NCBI GenBank assembly: GCA_015179025.1
Contig: WHUX01000026.1
Location: 62,001-126,000, forward strand
Length of the DNA stretch: 64,000 nt
Source of the DNA: Terfezia claveryi
Lineage: Eukaryota > Ascomycota > Pezizomycetes > Pezizales > Pezizaceae
Reading direction: 5' to 3'
Under the pieces are notes generated by a model that saw nothing but the letters and a program-made list of their open reading frames with translations, was not told where the DNA came from and did not search any database. The position numbers and the translations under genes were made by a program. Shown here one piece after another: positions 54,141 to 64,000 of the stretch. The first letter of the stretch is position 1; each line of letters starts with the position of its first letter.

Positions 54141-54976
54141 GGCAATTACAGAGGAGCGTAATCCTGGTTTAGGACTTTGATGCGGTAGACGACTTTGTCT
54201 TAAATATTTTTCCTCCCTTTCTTTTTTTTCGCCCTGTGTGAGAGAGTATTACCCATAGATTCGTCATACCGTGTCATGTTCATTACATTCTAGTTATTTT
54301 CGACGGTCGGAGGAGTTTGAATCTGAACTACGATACAAGGCAAGCAGGCTTCGATTGATCGTCCTCGCCTATTTCTTTTGCCGATACAAACATTTCTACA
54401 TAGACAAACAGACAAACAGACATGACAAGATCCATAATACAGTGACGACAAATGTGCCCCGTTTCAATATGCAACTCAAGCTTCCAGTGAATTATAAGCC
54501 CTGCCGATACTTAACGAAACACACCGACACAACCGATGCCAAATGCAAATCCAAGTTATCATGCACAAGGACAAGAGCCTGGTATGAACAAAAAAAGTCA
54601 TGCAACATGCACATCACATATTTCAAAGCGAGTTAACAGCACAAAAGAATCTCCCAGGTCATCGCTACCATCATACATGTCACATTCAGGAAAAAAGAAA
54701 GCCATTGTGTGGGTGAGCAGGGTGAGGGAATCAAAAAACGGCGCCAGAGAAAATCACAAGCCGCCAGCAAGAGAGTACACATTCAGGGACAAATGTAGCC
54801 AACCAAACCAAGAAAATATGTGATAACCACTATTATCAGCAGAAGATATCAGCAGAATATACTACCCCAAAAGCAACCTCATGCAAGGTATTAACTGAAT
54901 ACATCACATTATATGTGACCTCACAAAAAAAAGTATATATGCGGTATGTTGTGTTTCTCGAGACTACGTACTCGCA
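54141..54976. other. convergent intergenic CYB5 / DOA4, 3' UTRs
   Basis: 836 bp of A-rich sequence. The 121-codon plus-strand frame at 54271-54636 has no domain. Confidence 0.45.
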
Positions 54977-57900
54977 TTAGCATTCATTCATTATCATCTC
55001 ATAAAACACCGGCGGGTAACCTACCAAAATCGTCTCCTCCGGTATCCGCTTGCTCTTGCTATCATTGAATTCCCTCCACCCCTCTCCCCACATATCCCTC
55101 ACAAAACTTGTATAATGCCCCGTTTGCAATCCCCCAAAATGATTCACAACTCCATACATATCATACTCAAATGGTGGCATCATCTCCGGGGGAGGGGTCC
55201 ACTCAGCCAACCCCTGTGACCCCATTCCCACACCATCGCCCCCCATAACAGGGACATACTTATCGAGGGTCAACCCCCTGCAAGGGAAGTCCACCGGCGT
55301 CGTAATCTTCTCCGCCCACATTCCCCTCCCCAACCCACCCCTCCTCTGGAACCTCATCAAATGCACAATTAATATATGCGGTAACCTTACAATTTTCATC
55401 TTCTTCAATGCGTGTCTATTTTTCTTGCACCTAGGACAGCACCACATATTATCATCTGCCAGCTCCTCCTCTCTACAAAACTCATCGAAGCAGTCCTGCA
55501 AGGTCGGATTCCGCTTTCCAGGAGGAATAGGGACCGAGATGTCCATGAATGGGTAGTAGTTTGTGGAGCGGGTGTTGCAGGTGAGACACGTTACATGGGA
55601 ACTGTACTGGCCTTGAAACCAGTTGGTTATAACAGAGTAATTTCTGTGTGTATGGCGTTGCCATTCGAGCCATGATGCGTAGGGCACGGGGAGTCGTTCC
55701 CGGATAGCTTCTTCCTCCAGGGTGAGAGGGCGAAGGTAAGATTTATTCCCGTTGGGGTTCAAATCCTCGTGGATGGAGTTTAGGAAAAAATCAAGAAACT
55801 CTTGGGCATCATGTTGGTCGAAACCAGCAAACGTGTCTCTTAAACTCCCACATATTTCCTATGTGTAATCAGATAGATTAGCTTATCGGCTCAGGGTAAT
55901 CCAGGAGGATGAAGTAGGCCAAAGCTTCCATTTCCTGCGTTTGCGTTATCCTTACCTTGAAACTCATCGGCGATACAAACTTGTACTTTCCCTCCCACAA
56001 ATGCTTCACCAGAGTCGCAAAAGCCTCCACAAGCACCCCTTTTGAGCCATGTGGATTCTCCTTGTTAATGTGCACTTTATAACTTCCATCCAAGAAGTAC
56101 CTAGCCAGCGGGATCGAACCATTCATGCACTGCAAGATGGAGTTCATATAGCATGTATTCCCTAGATTCTGCAATCCTACAGTGCCAAAATTATTCGGAG
56201 TTCCAGTGGACACCAGGTCCCCAGCGAACGTCGACCTGTACCCAACCATCGGAGATTCTTTCGGTGGTAACGGCGGCTCAACAAGCCTAAACGGTGGTTT
56301 TTCGGACTCGCCCTTATAACTCTTCCTAGGCACAGCGGGCGGCGGGCGAACAGGTGATGCAGGGGGATTGAAGTCTGAGTTGCGGACATCAGTAAAACCA
56401 TAGAATGGGTGGTCAATAATAGTATATCTCTTTGATGCAAACATGGGCGTTAGAGGCGTTGAAACGGCGGGAGTCCCTGGTATGGGGGTCATCATTGACT
56501 GCTGTACACTTGGCGACGCCGGGAATCGTTGAAACTAAACAGCCATCAGCAACCATGGAACAAAGAAACTCACAGGTCAGGTAGGTGCAAACATACGAAT
56601 TGTTCCACATTTCTCGGAAACTCCGTCGCAGGCACGCGAACAATGGAGGTACTTCTCCGTTGTCTCTTAACATCCATAGTTCCTGAATCTTTTGGAATAC
56701 TGACCGCAAGAGATCCACTTTCATCTCGCAATTTTTGCAACCATGCCTGCTCTTCCTCGATATTGATATTAAATGGTCCAATCTTCTCATCAGTCTTGCG
56801 ATCTGACCCTTTATTCCTTTCACCAACCTTATTAGATATTGGGGTTGCCGCACGTGACAGGCTACTTATACCAAGACCGACAGCTGACAACCGAGGCGGT
56901 GGTGAACTTGGACGGGAGTCGCCAAGTACAAGCGAACTCTGTCCGAACAAATCCGTCCATGCCTTTAATCCGCCAGAAAGTAGAAGGGGCGGTCGCTTAA
57001 GTGGTTTATCGTACGAGAAATCGCAAAGTGCTTGGTGCAGACGTTTGAGTATTATCAAAGGTTCGTCACTGTTTCTCTCATGGAGGAAGGCATCTGAAGG
57101 CGTTGCGTGGTCGTGATACACTACCAAGTCATATGTATGTCGCTTGGAAAAGAACTCGTGCTCTCTTGGTGTTGGTGATATCGAAATGAGCTCCTCGAGA
57201 TGATCTCCTGATATACTGGCCGAATTGTCAGTCTAGTGCTTATCCAATGGGATATAGCATGAACTTACCCATCCTGTCGAAGCTGGAGAGGCTCAATACA
57301 GATGATAGATTTGGCCGGAATATGCCCTTCGTCATATTCGGTCCGTTCTCTAACATCCAGAACCAGTAATGAAACTTCTGTGCTCCTAGAAATATAAGCC
57401 GAGAGAGCGGACGGTGACAATATTGTTTCATCGGTGAGATTCAGTGCCGTGAGAGCTGTCATAGGCTTCCTAGGTATACTCCGCGCCGGAGAAATGGAAT
57501 TCCTAGCCGGGGAATATGTTGGGGATGGCGGACGAGGCAGCCCGTTCAGCAAACTTATATCCAACCTTGGGGATATTGGTAATTCCCGACCGTTTATGGG
57601 CCGACCACGGGGTGCAGGATTGGCACCCGTTGTTGATACCAAAGGTTGTAAGGAGGGTATTGAAGAAATTGCGTTGGTAAGTTGAAGGGAAACGCTGCCG
57701 CTAGACCGAAGTGCACCAAATCGTGCGGCCAAGTCGTCGGGAGCATTGTGGGCTTCTGGGCTAGTAGGCCTTGACGGAATGGACTTGTGTATAGGTCCAT
57801 TGGGTTTACCGTCTGGTGTCTCTGGTAAGCAACTTTTGAATTTTTCACATGAGGTTGGAATATACCTGTAGCCAGCGGTTTTGCCGAGATACCAACGGGC

Positions 57901-58602
57901 TTTGGTCGGACGGGTGGAGGGGCCCTCCTCTGCCGTGGTGGTGTAGGGCTGTTGCCGGGGTTTTCACCGTTGACCACACCGTTGGCATTCGAGCTCTGTA
58001 ATGACTCCTGTCGATTGTGTGTCTGTGCTTCGAGATTCTGTGCCTCAAGTTTCTGTGTTTCGAGTCTCCGGACTTCGAGTTTGCGGAGCGTCCCATGTAC
58101 CCGATTATTTTCTTTTACTTCATCTCTGAGATTCTCTGCTTTGTCCCAATTCGCTCTCATAATCTAACCATCATGTGTCAGCTCGAGAAACAACTGACCC
58201 ATTACAATCTGTAGCCCCTGACCTTTTGTAGCGATATAAATTCCTGATAGACGGGATTCTGCTTTTGTACCGCAAATGTTGGGAACTCTTTGTTGGACGG
58301 AATGACATCTGTGATGATCTGAGCGGCTCTCATGAAATTCAAGTATGCATTGTCCGGCCGGTGCTGTGCTTGAAATTCGAAACTGGTGAAATGAGCTCTG
58401 GCCTCATCAACCCACCTTTTAATCTATGTAAAATGTCAAAACGAGTAGTCAGCTACGTGCGCGCGGAGGGTGCCAAGTCTGGCGGGGCTCATACAGATGC
58501 GTGCTTCTGATGGTCTATATTAATCTCTTCAACGAGGTCATCGAAATGCGGGTACTGCCTGCTGCCAGTTGGTCTTGCTGCCAAAGACATTGGCCCGACC
58601 AT
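54977..58602 (-). CDS. DOA4: ubiquitin carboxyl-terminal hydrolase, DOA4/USP8 type
   Basis: Seven exons (58602-58495, 58423-58223, 58163-57866, 57821-57269, 57215-56597, 56534-55956, 55858-54977) join to 3240 bp, 1079 aa. Domains in order: a USP8-dimer/MIT-like helical domain (1-110; YPHFDDLVEEINIDHQKH, YLNFMRAAQIITDVIP), a coiled coil and Pro-rich linker (PPRQRRAPPPVRPKP), a rhodanese domain at about 335-480 (LLVLDVRERTEYDEGHIP to LLLSGGLKAW), then the USP domain. Catalytic Cys is about residue 721 (GLQNLGNTCYMNS); the His box is NHFGGLQTGHYTSF; the zinc ribbon is CLTCNT and CCPRCKK. The family recycles ubiquitin from cargo at late endosomes with ESCRT-III. The start is the first ATG in frame (MVGPMS). 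Confidence 0.95.
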
Positions 58603-59701
58603 TCTGATACCCTCCAGACTAGTTGATACCGTCCTGGGATGTTGTTGATCATGCAATCCGGAACATGACTTGTGCACTAGGAGGGAGAGTTCGGTGTGGT
58701 GCAGATAAGCCACCAGATGGGGACTGCAGTTGGCGGACGAGAGAGGTGACGAGAGTCAGGACGGGAGGGTGCTGTGGTTTGTGATTGTCGAGACAGGGTG
58801 GAATGAGATGATCAGGTTGCAGCTGTATCCGCGACGACAGGGTTTGGTTTGGTGGGGTTGCCACTAGCGAATGCAGCCAAGCCCTCCTTCAGGGTAACTG
58901 CTCAGCTCTGTCCCGCATGACAGCAACGCTCCAGTCATAACAAACCTGTATTACAGGCTTGCACTATTTGCTCAATCCTCGATTGGATCACCTTTACTAC
59001 ATCGAGTCCATCGCTCAGAGGATCATCACGTAAACACTGCACTGCACTCACTGAGAGACGGCATCGAGGAATTAATGGCTTCACCATTATGCTATGCATA
59101 CTATCCCCATCCTCATCCCCTACACAAACATCAACATCAAGGCACTCCGGACAAATCCTACGTCCAGCAAAAGCGAATCAGAAGACAGAACAAAACGCAG
59201 TCAAGAAATCAAGTAGCAAGCCAATCCTTGTATATCTAAACACCAGAAAACCCAATTTTTTCTTGCACATAGACAACAGAACACGATACGGGAAGCCCGG
59301 AAAACAAAAGCACGAAATTTGAAACAAACTAAAAATGGCAAGCAAAGCAGTGGAAAGGAATGAGAGTTTTTTCCCTGCCTCCAGTCTATAGATTTGATGT
59401 CCGCCAACAAGAGAAAGTCAGTACCCGTTATATTAGTAAGATATAATCCCAGGAAACCAGAAGAGCGAAGAAGCTCTCCGTGAAAGGAAAATAAGAAATA
59501 AGGATTCAGGTCAACATAACCTCAGAACAGACAAGAAACAAACGGTAAAACTAGGTTGAGATGGACAGGAGGATTAGTGATGGGAGTAGTAAAAGAGGCA
59601 ATTGTAACCACCGAAAGTCTCCTTCTCTTAAAGCTAGAAGAGAAGAACAAACACCTCAACAAACACCTCAGTACGGTAGCGAAATAAATAGGTATAACGT
59701 C
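58603..59701. other. DOA4 upstream / LAMTOR2 3' flank
   Basis: 1.1 kb. The DOA4 frame is open upstream without another ATG. No further coding block or repeat is supported. Confidence 0.45.
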
Positions 59702-60425
59702 TCATATCCCTTCCGGCAACTCAAACCCCCTCAATTCCTCCTCCAAATAGTCCACCAAAGCTTGTGCCTGCGCCTTTAGAACCCCCAGGCCACCACCACC
59801 CTGCCCGGCGTTAACACTATTCACACTGCCCACTGCTGTGGTACCTGTCCCCCTCATCGACCCAGCGGCCGGAGTTGCCCCACCACTTCTTATTCCTAGA
59901 ATCCCACTCTTAAAACTTCCTGGCCCTTCGAATACTGCATCTCCCTCATTCGAATGCATGCTTGAGCTCGAGCTCGGCTGTCTCGTTGTTTGCTTCGGAC
60001 CAATCAAACATAGAAGAACCCCAGGCACAACTAATTGCACGTGAAGATTGTATTCCGATAGTTCCAGGGTGAGGGATTGTATCGCTGGAATTGAGGTCTT
60101 ATTGGAGCCATTTGATGCGGGGGTTTCGGTGGGGCCCGATGCTGGTAAAGACTGTTCGATAACCCCTTGTAACGCTACTTGCTCATAGTTGCTCCAAATA
60201 TTTGCAGCAAGGGCTGCGTGTGTTCGGGACTTTTTAGCGTCGGGGGCTATAGGGGATGTCGCTGTGGCTAGAAGAGCTCCAGATGGCGTGAAGAGACTAG
60301 AACGAAGTCACGCTGCGTAAGCACTTTTAAGCACTTTCATGAAGAGTTCATACGTACAGTGCCGAAGACACATAGGGTGAAATGGTTTGGGAGAGGAGCT
60401 GATTGAGAGGCTTCGTCTTAAGCAT
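59702..60425 (-). CDS. LAMTOR2: LAMTOR2-type roadblock/LC7 protein (Ragulator/EGO subunit)
   Basis: Two exons (60425-60358, 60296-59702) join to 663 bp, 220 aa. MLKTKPLNQLLSQ, TPSGALLATA, AALAANIWSNYE, LVVPGVLLCLIG and GLGVLKAQAQALVDYLEEEL line up in order with LAMTOR2/p14 landmarks (MLRPKALTQVLSQ start, IASNIWAAYD, MLKAKAQALVQYLEE). The protein is about 95 residues longer than animal LAMTOR2, from two Ser/Gly-rich insertions around residues 75-100 and 130-185. Roadblock dimers scaffold Rag GTPases on the vacuole/lysosome for TORC1 signalling. One intron, GTACGT donor, TTCTAG acceptor. Confidence 0.87.
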
Positions 60426-62150
60426 GACTGTAGTATTGACTATGTGCGATTGTAAAATTTATTGAGATATTGAGATTGATTTTTGATTATGCTGTTCCCG
60501 GAGACTTGGTAATGTTAGCACTTTAAGCTCAGAAAAAGAAATTAACGACATTTCACTACAGGAAAAGGAAATATATATCGTGCAGTATTTAAAAGGGAAA
60601 CGTTTTCAGGGACCCAAGGCCAGCCTGCAGCAATCGCAGGGAAACGTTGCAGCAGACTCCAAAAAAAGATCGTCTTGGAAACGTAACGTTACGGCAGGTC
60701 TCCCACGATACCCAGACGGAATGCGTCCTGTCGATCTCCGGAAACGTACTGCACCAGATCTCAGGGATTCAGCGTACCTTTCTTTCCTTCTTCTTTCTAA
60801 GCCTTCTGTTCCAAAACACAGGAGAAATGGCGTATTTGTATATTTTCGGGCTTTCTAAGACGCAGCACAGGATAAATAGAGATGAGGAGGAAACTAAATA
60901 AAATAACGTTCGCTATCCTATAAGCGAACCTTTTCCAGTGCTTCGCCTTTCGGGAATCGATCTTTATAAGCAAACGGACACCTACTCCTCCACAGATCAG
61001 AGGCCAGACGGGTTGGAGAAGGTTAGTAATGGGAAACCCCGTTGAAAATAGAGAAAGCTGCTTCGCGTCGAAACGCCGCGGATCTCGTATATGCAGGAGC
61101 GGAAGTAACTGCAGCAGATGCTGGAAATAGCAATTTCTTCGACACTTGAAGGATGACGGGGAAATGCTATAAGGCAGGATGAATATTCTGTAGTGCAGGG
61201 TGTAATATGCGAATGGCAAGCGGAAGCAAGAAAAACGTAGCAAAATTCGGTGACTGGCAGCCAACGGCAGGGAAAGAGAACAATGTTTCGTCTCGAGGCC
61301 TGGATATATGGCGAGAACCGGATTACTCTGGCTGGCGATTCGTCGGGGTTCCTTTTAATTTGCGGAATCCACCACTTTGCTCCCAGTACGTCTATCCACT
61401 TTTTTCTGTTGCACGCTTTGCGTCTAGTTCCGCTAAATCCTGCGTGGTCTGCGGTGAAACGCACGTAATTGATTGTTCGGATGTTCACGAAAGCCGCCTG
61501 TCCTGATCCGTTCCGTACGACCAAACAAAGCCGACCGGTTTTTCGAGGAACCCTTGCTGAGCCTTGGCCGGTCAAATAAGCTACCAAACGTCCGGGTCCT
61601 GTTGTTTGCAGCTGAAGTACGTAGGGACTGCCTTGCGTTGGTCCTGAGGGATATGTATCGCGAGATGGCTCGTTTGGAGGCTTGGTTGGTAACCGCGAAA
61701 GGGTGTTGAAACGCTAGTAGCAATCTTGGAAGCCCTCTGGAATGATTATGGAACCTTCCTTGCAAGAACCGAGAGTGTTTAATTAATATCCTGAATGTCT
61801 GCTAGGTACAGCCGGGAATTAGGCTCGACGGGGCTGACAGGGGTCCAGTCGAGCTTCCCAGGGACGTGGTATGTGATTCTGCCGGGATGCAATTGCGCTC
61901 AAGGACTCGGATATCGATTAGAGATTAGAAATATCCCCGCCAGGTGTGGGACTGATCTCCCGCTTGTATGGGCGCACGGTAAAGGCAAAGAAGTACCGGT
62001 AGCCCTTGCTCAGTGGTGAGGATGATGTTCTTCCTACTGTGCTGTTGCCAGGTGTTCTGGTTGTCTTGAAATCTACCACTCCCAGGCCGGCTGCTGATGA
62101 CTCGAATGGTGTCCTGTTTGCCTGGAAATGTACGCCTCCTAAGTACTTCT

Positions 62151-62155
<5 letters not shown>
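60426..62155. other. uncalled region with locally open, GC-balanced frames
   Basis: Frames of 80-200 codons run on both strands (e.g. minus 61587-60997; plus 61207-61506 and 61473-61709 in different frames) with many CpG, unlike the flanks. The plus frame 61473-61709 has a helical, charged end (RRDCLALVLRDMYREMARLE). No family is recognised, and neither strand gives a clean gene model. It may be a TE fragment that has not lost CpG. Confidence 0.4.

Positions 62156-62183
<28 letters not shown>
62156..62183. repeat. (TA)n microsatellite
   Basis: About 14 TA dinucleotides. Confidence 0.95.
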
Positions 62184-64000
62184 ACGTATGGGCCACTTTC
62201 TATAGAGTGAGCTCGTGGTGAGATGCGTTAGGTAGATCTAGATTATCTGTGGATTTCGTGCAATAGCTGGAGACGCATGGCCAAATATATTGAGACATCC
62301 CGACGACCATGCCAGCCATGCCAGCACCCGTACTGTGTGAGAGTTGTCCTATCTCCCAAATATCCCCACCCCACCCTTCCCCATATCCCCCATGTTTCTC
62401 GGCATACATACAGAAAATGAAGAGGACATGTCGGCGCTCTTGGAAAAAAACTTGCCAGCCGCGTCGAGTACTAAGTAGGTAGAGTATTATATGTATGGAT
62501 GTATATGTAGGTATCGATCGACATAGTCGACATAGCAATCTATTGCAATTGCCACTCATCACACATCAGACATCACACACTTCCTTGCTGCGGTTGGTGG
62601 AGACGAGACTAGAGACAGCGAGGTTGGTCGCCCTCTCCACCAATGATCGGCTATCCACGCCCATCTTGTGAATCATAGCTAGAGTCATCGCCTTGCTGAG
62701 GTTCTTGACTGCTTTTTTTGGAAATTTTTGTTTATTTATTTTTCAACTACTTTGATCAAGGTGTCATCGTCTTCATGACCATCGTCACTACTTATACGTC
62801 CAAATAGCTAGTGGGGTGCCCCGGGTCAATTCGCGACAGCGAGAAAAGAAAGCAATTCATCGGTTTGGATGCTGTAGATGCATCAATATCTCAAGATGCA
62901 GGGCCGCAAAAGATGCAACGACCAAGGCCAATGCTTCACCTTTGTCACTCAAGCAGATAAGTATCTACTTCAGTAACTGTTGTTAAAAAATACAAAAAAA
63001 AAGATCCAGCGGCTGCTACCTTGTATAATGCTTGACCCAGATACCACCTCGGTGTGTATGTAGTCTGGTTGGCACGTCGGTGTGCTATTCCGCCCACTGG
63101 CCCAGATGAGAAGAGTTTCTCGTTAGTATGGCGTACCGGATCAATTCCGTAGCGAAGAGTAAGGCTTTCCACCGCAAATTTCAAAACTTGCTTGCGTAAA
63201 ATGCACCTCCGTCTCTCACCGCCTCTTACTCGTCGAGATCAAATCTGTATGTTATTTGCACCTTATTTGTTAGCAAGCATAGCTTGCAGATTGAGTGGGA
63301 GTCATTACACAATGCCCTAAAGATTAACAACTGAAATATCAATATATCCCAGTACACGTGTTTCCTACACTACTGCACTTCGCTTTGCATGCACGCACGC
63401 ACACCTCGCCAGTACATACGTACCGGTACATGGATATGCTCATGTCCAAAGAAAGGATGTTTTCCATTCAAGATATACGAGGTCCCCGTTTTTCAGCTTT
63501 TTGCTTTACCCCACACCCAATATAAACCTCGGTTTGCTGTTCCGCGATTGAGATATATTTGGCTTCTTGGTCAACAGAGAGAAACTAGCCAACTGAGGAA
63601 GGGATTGCCTAGCTAGGCAGGTCCGCTGCATAGCGTCATCTAAGATTTGATGAACGCAGGAGATATAGTGGAAGCATGCATTTGCTCCCCAAGGCGCGAA
63701 GGCCTTGCCGGGAACGCCAGCGGAGGCGGAGGAGTGAAGTGGGCTGCCCAAACGACATTTTAAAGTCATGAACTAGGTAACCTATACACACAGCGCTGAA
63801 GATCGTACCTGCCACCTTAAGAAACAATCACATACATATTTTTACGTTGGTAGTTAGATTGGGGTTTGTTAGATCCGGGTTCGTGTATACCCACTGGGTT
63901 CTGAAGTATGGATAACAGTGATACTCTTACCACGATTTCCATTTGTCAACAATCAAAGGACGTATGTATCTGTGAGGGCGGGCAAATTAACTTACCTGTG
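62184..64000. other. window end, no supported gene
   Basis: Frames under 121 codons without domains. Short CATACA-type repeats occur around 62480-62570. A gene could begin beyond the edge. Confidence 0.45.

Noticed and set aside
61433..61765. Arg-rich 110-codon minus-strand frame
   Set aside because: It competes with an equally open plus-strand frame; no family supports either.

Overview
The window is nuclear DNA of a filamentous ascomycete (Pezizomycotina). The reasons are short introns of about 45-100 bp with GTRNGT donors and CTRAC-like branch points, fungus-specific families (FIG1, KCH1, TMA16), and a mix of compact genes with decayed transposons. The very repeat-rich, AT-skewed left side makes a TE-rich lineage such as Pezizomycetes plausible, but that is inference only.

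Left third (1 to about 20.5 kb) is accessory, decayed DNA. In order: the 3' half of a Ty1/copia polyprotein; a 284-bp segment that recurs 15.2 kb to the right; a dead hAT transposon; an unrecognised multi-exon minus-strand gene remnant; a complete but coding-poor LTR element with 277-bp LTRs and a 5-bp target duplication; a decayed gene for a basic-then-acidic protein, one intron of which is filled by a 2.8-kb fold-back element; a decayed histone H3-like gene with a Ser/Pro-rich C-terminal extension; the second copy of the direct repeat; and a 1.8-kb AT-rich block. About ten tandem arrays sharing the core TGTCACGGA, each with a different spacer, are scattered through this part and were not noticed in the right part. 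Every internal stop I checked is one transition from a sense codon (CAG/CAA/CGA or TGG), as expected from C-to-T (RIP or 5mC) decay.

Right two thirds (about 20.5-60.4 kb) is ordinary genic DNA. Genes in order: a hypothetical basic protein (-), MAM33 (-), TMA16 (-), EXO1 (+), FIG1 (+), HUL4-type HECT ligase (-), KCH1 (+), an RGG/poly-Q protein (+), an unrecognised conserved-looking protein (-), a BSD-domain protein (-), an AGE2/SMAP-type ArfGAP (-), cytochrome b5 (+), a DOA4/USP8-type deubiquitinase (-) and a LAMTOR2-type roadblock protein (-). For most multi-exon genes I could place exons so that the summed coding length is a whole number of codons. Three otherwise good genes (EXO1, RGG protein, BSD protein) each need one extra G or C, which suggests consensus indels rather than decay. 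FIG1 and KCH1, both tied to pheromone-induced calcium influx in yeast, lie within 12 kb. Small mobile elements (a pogo-type MITE and a tRNA-like inverted pair) sit in the intergenic spaces. The last 3.6 kb has no gene I can support.
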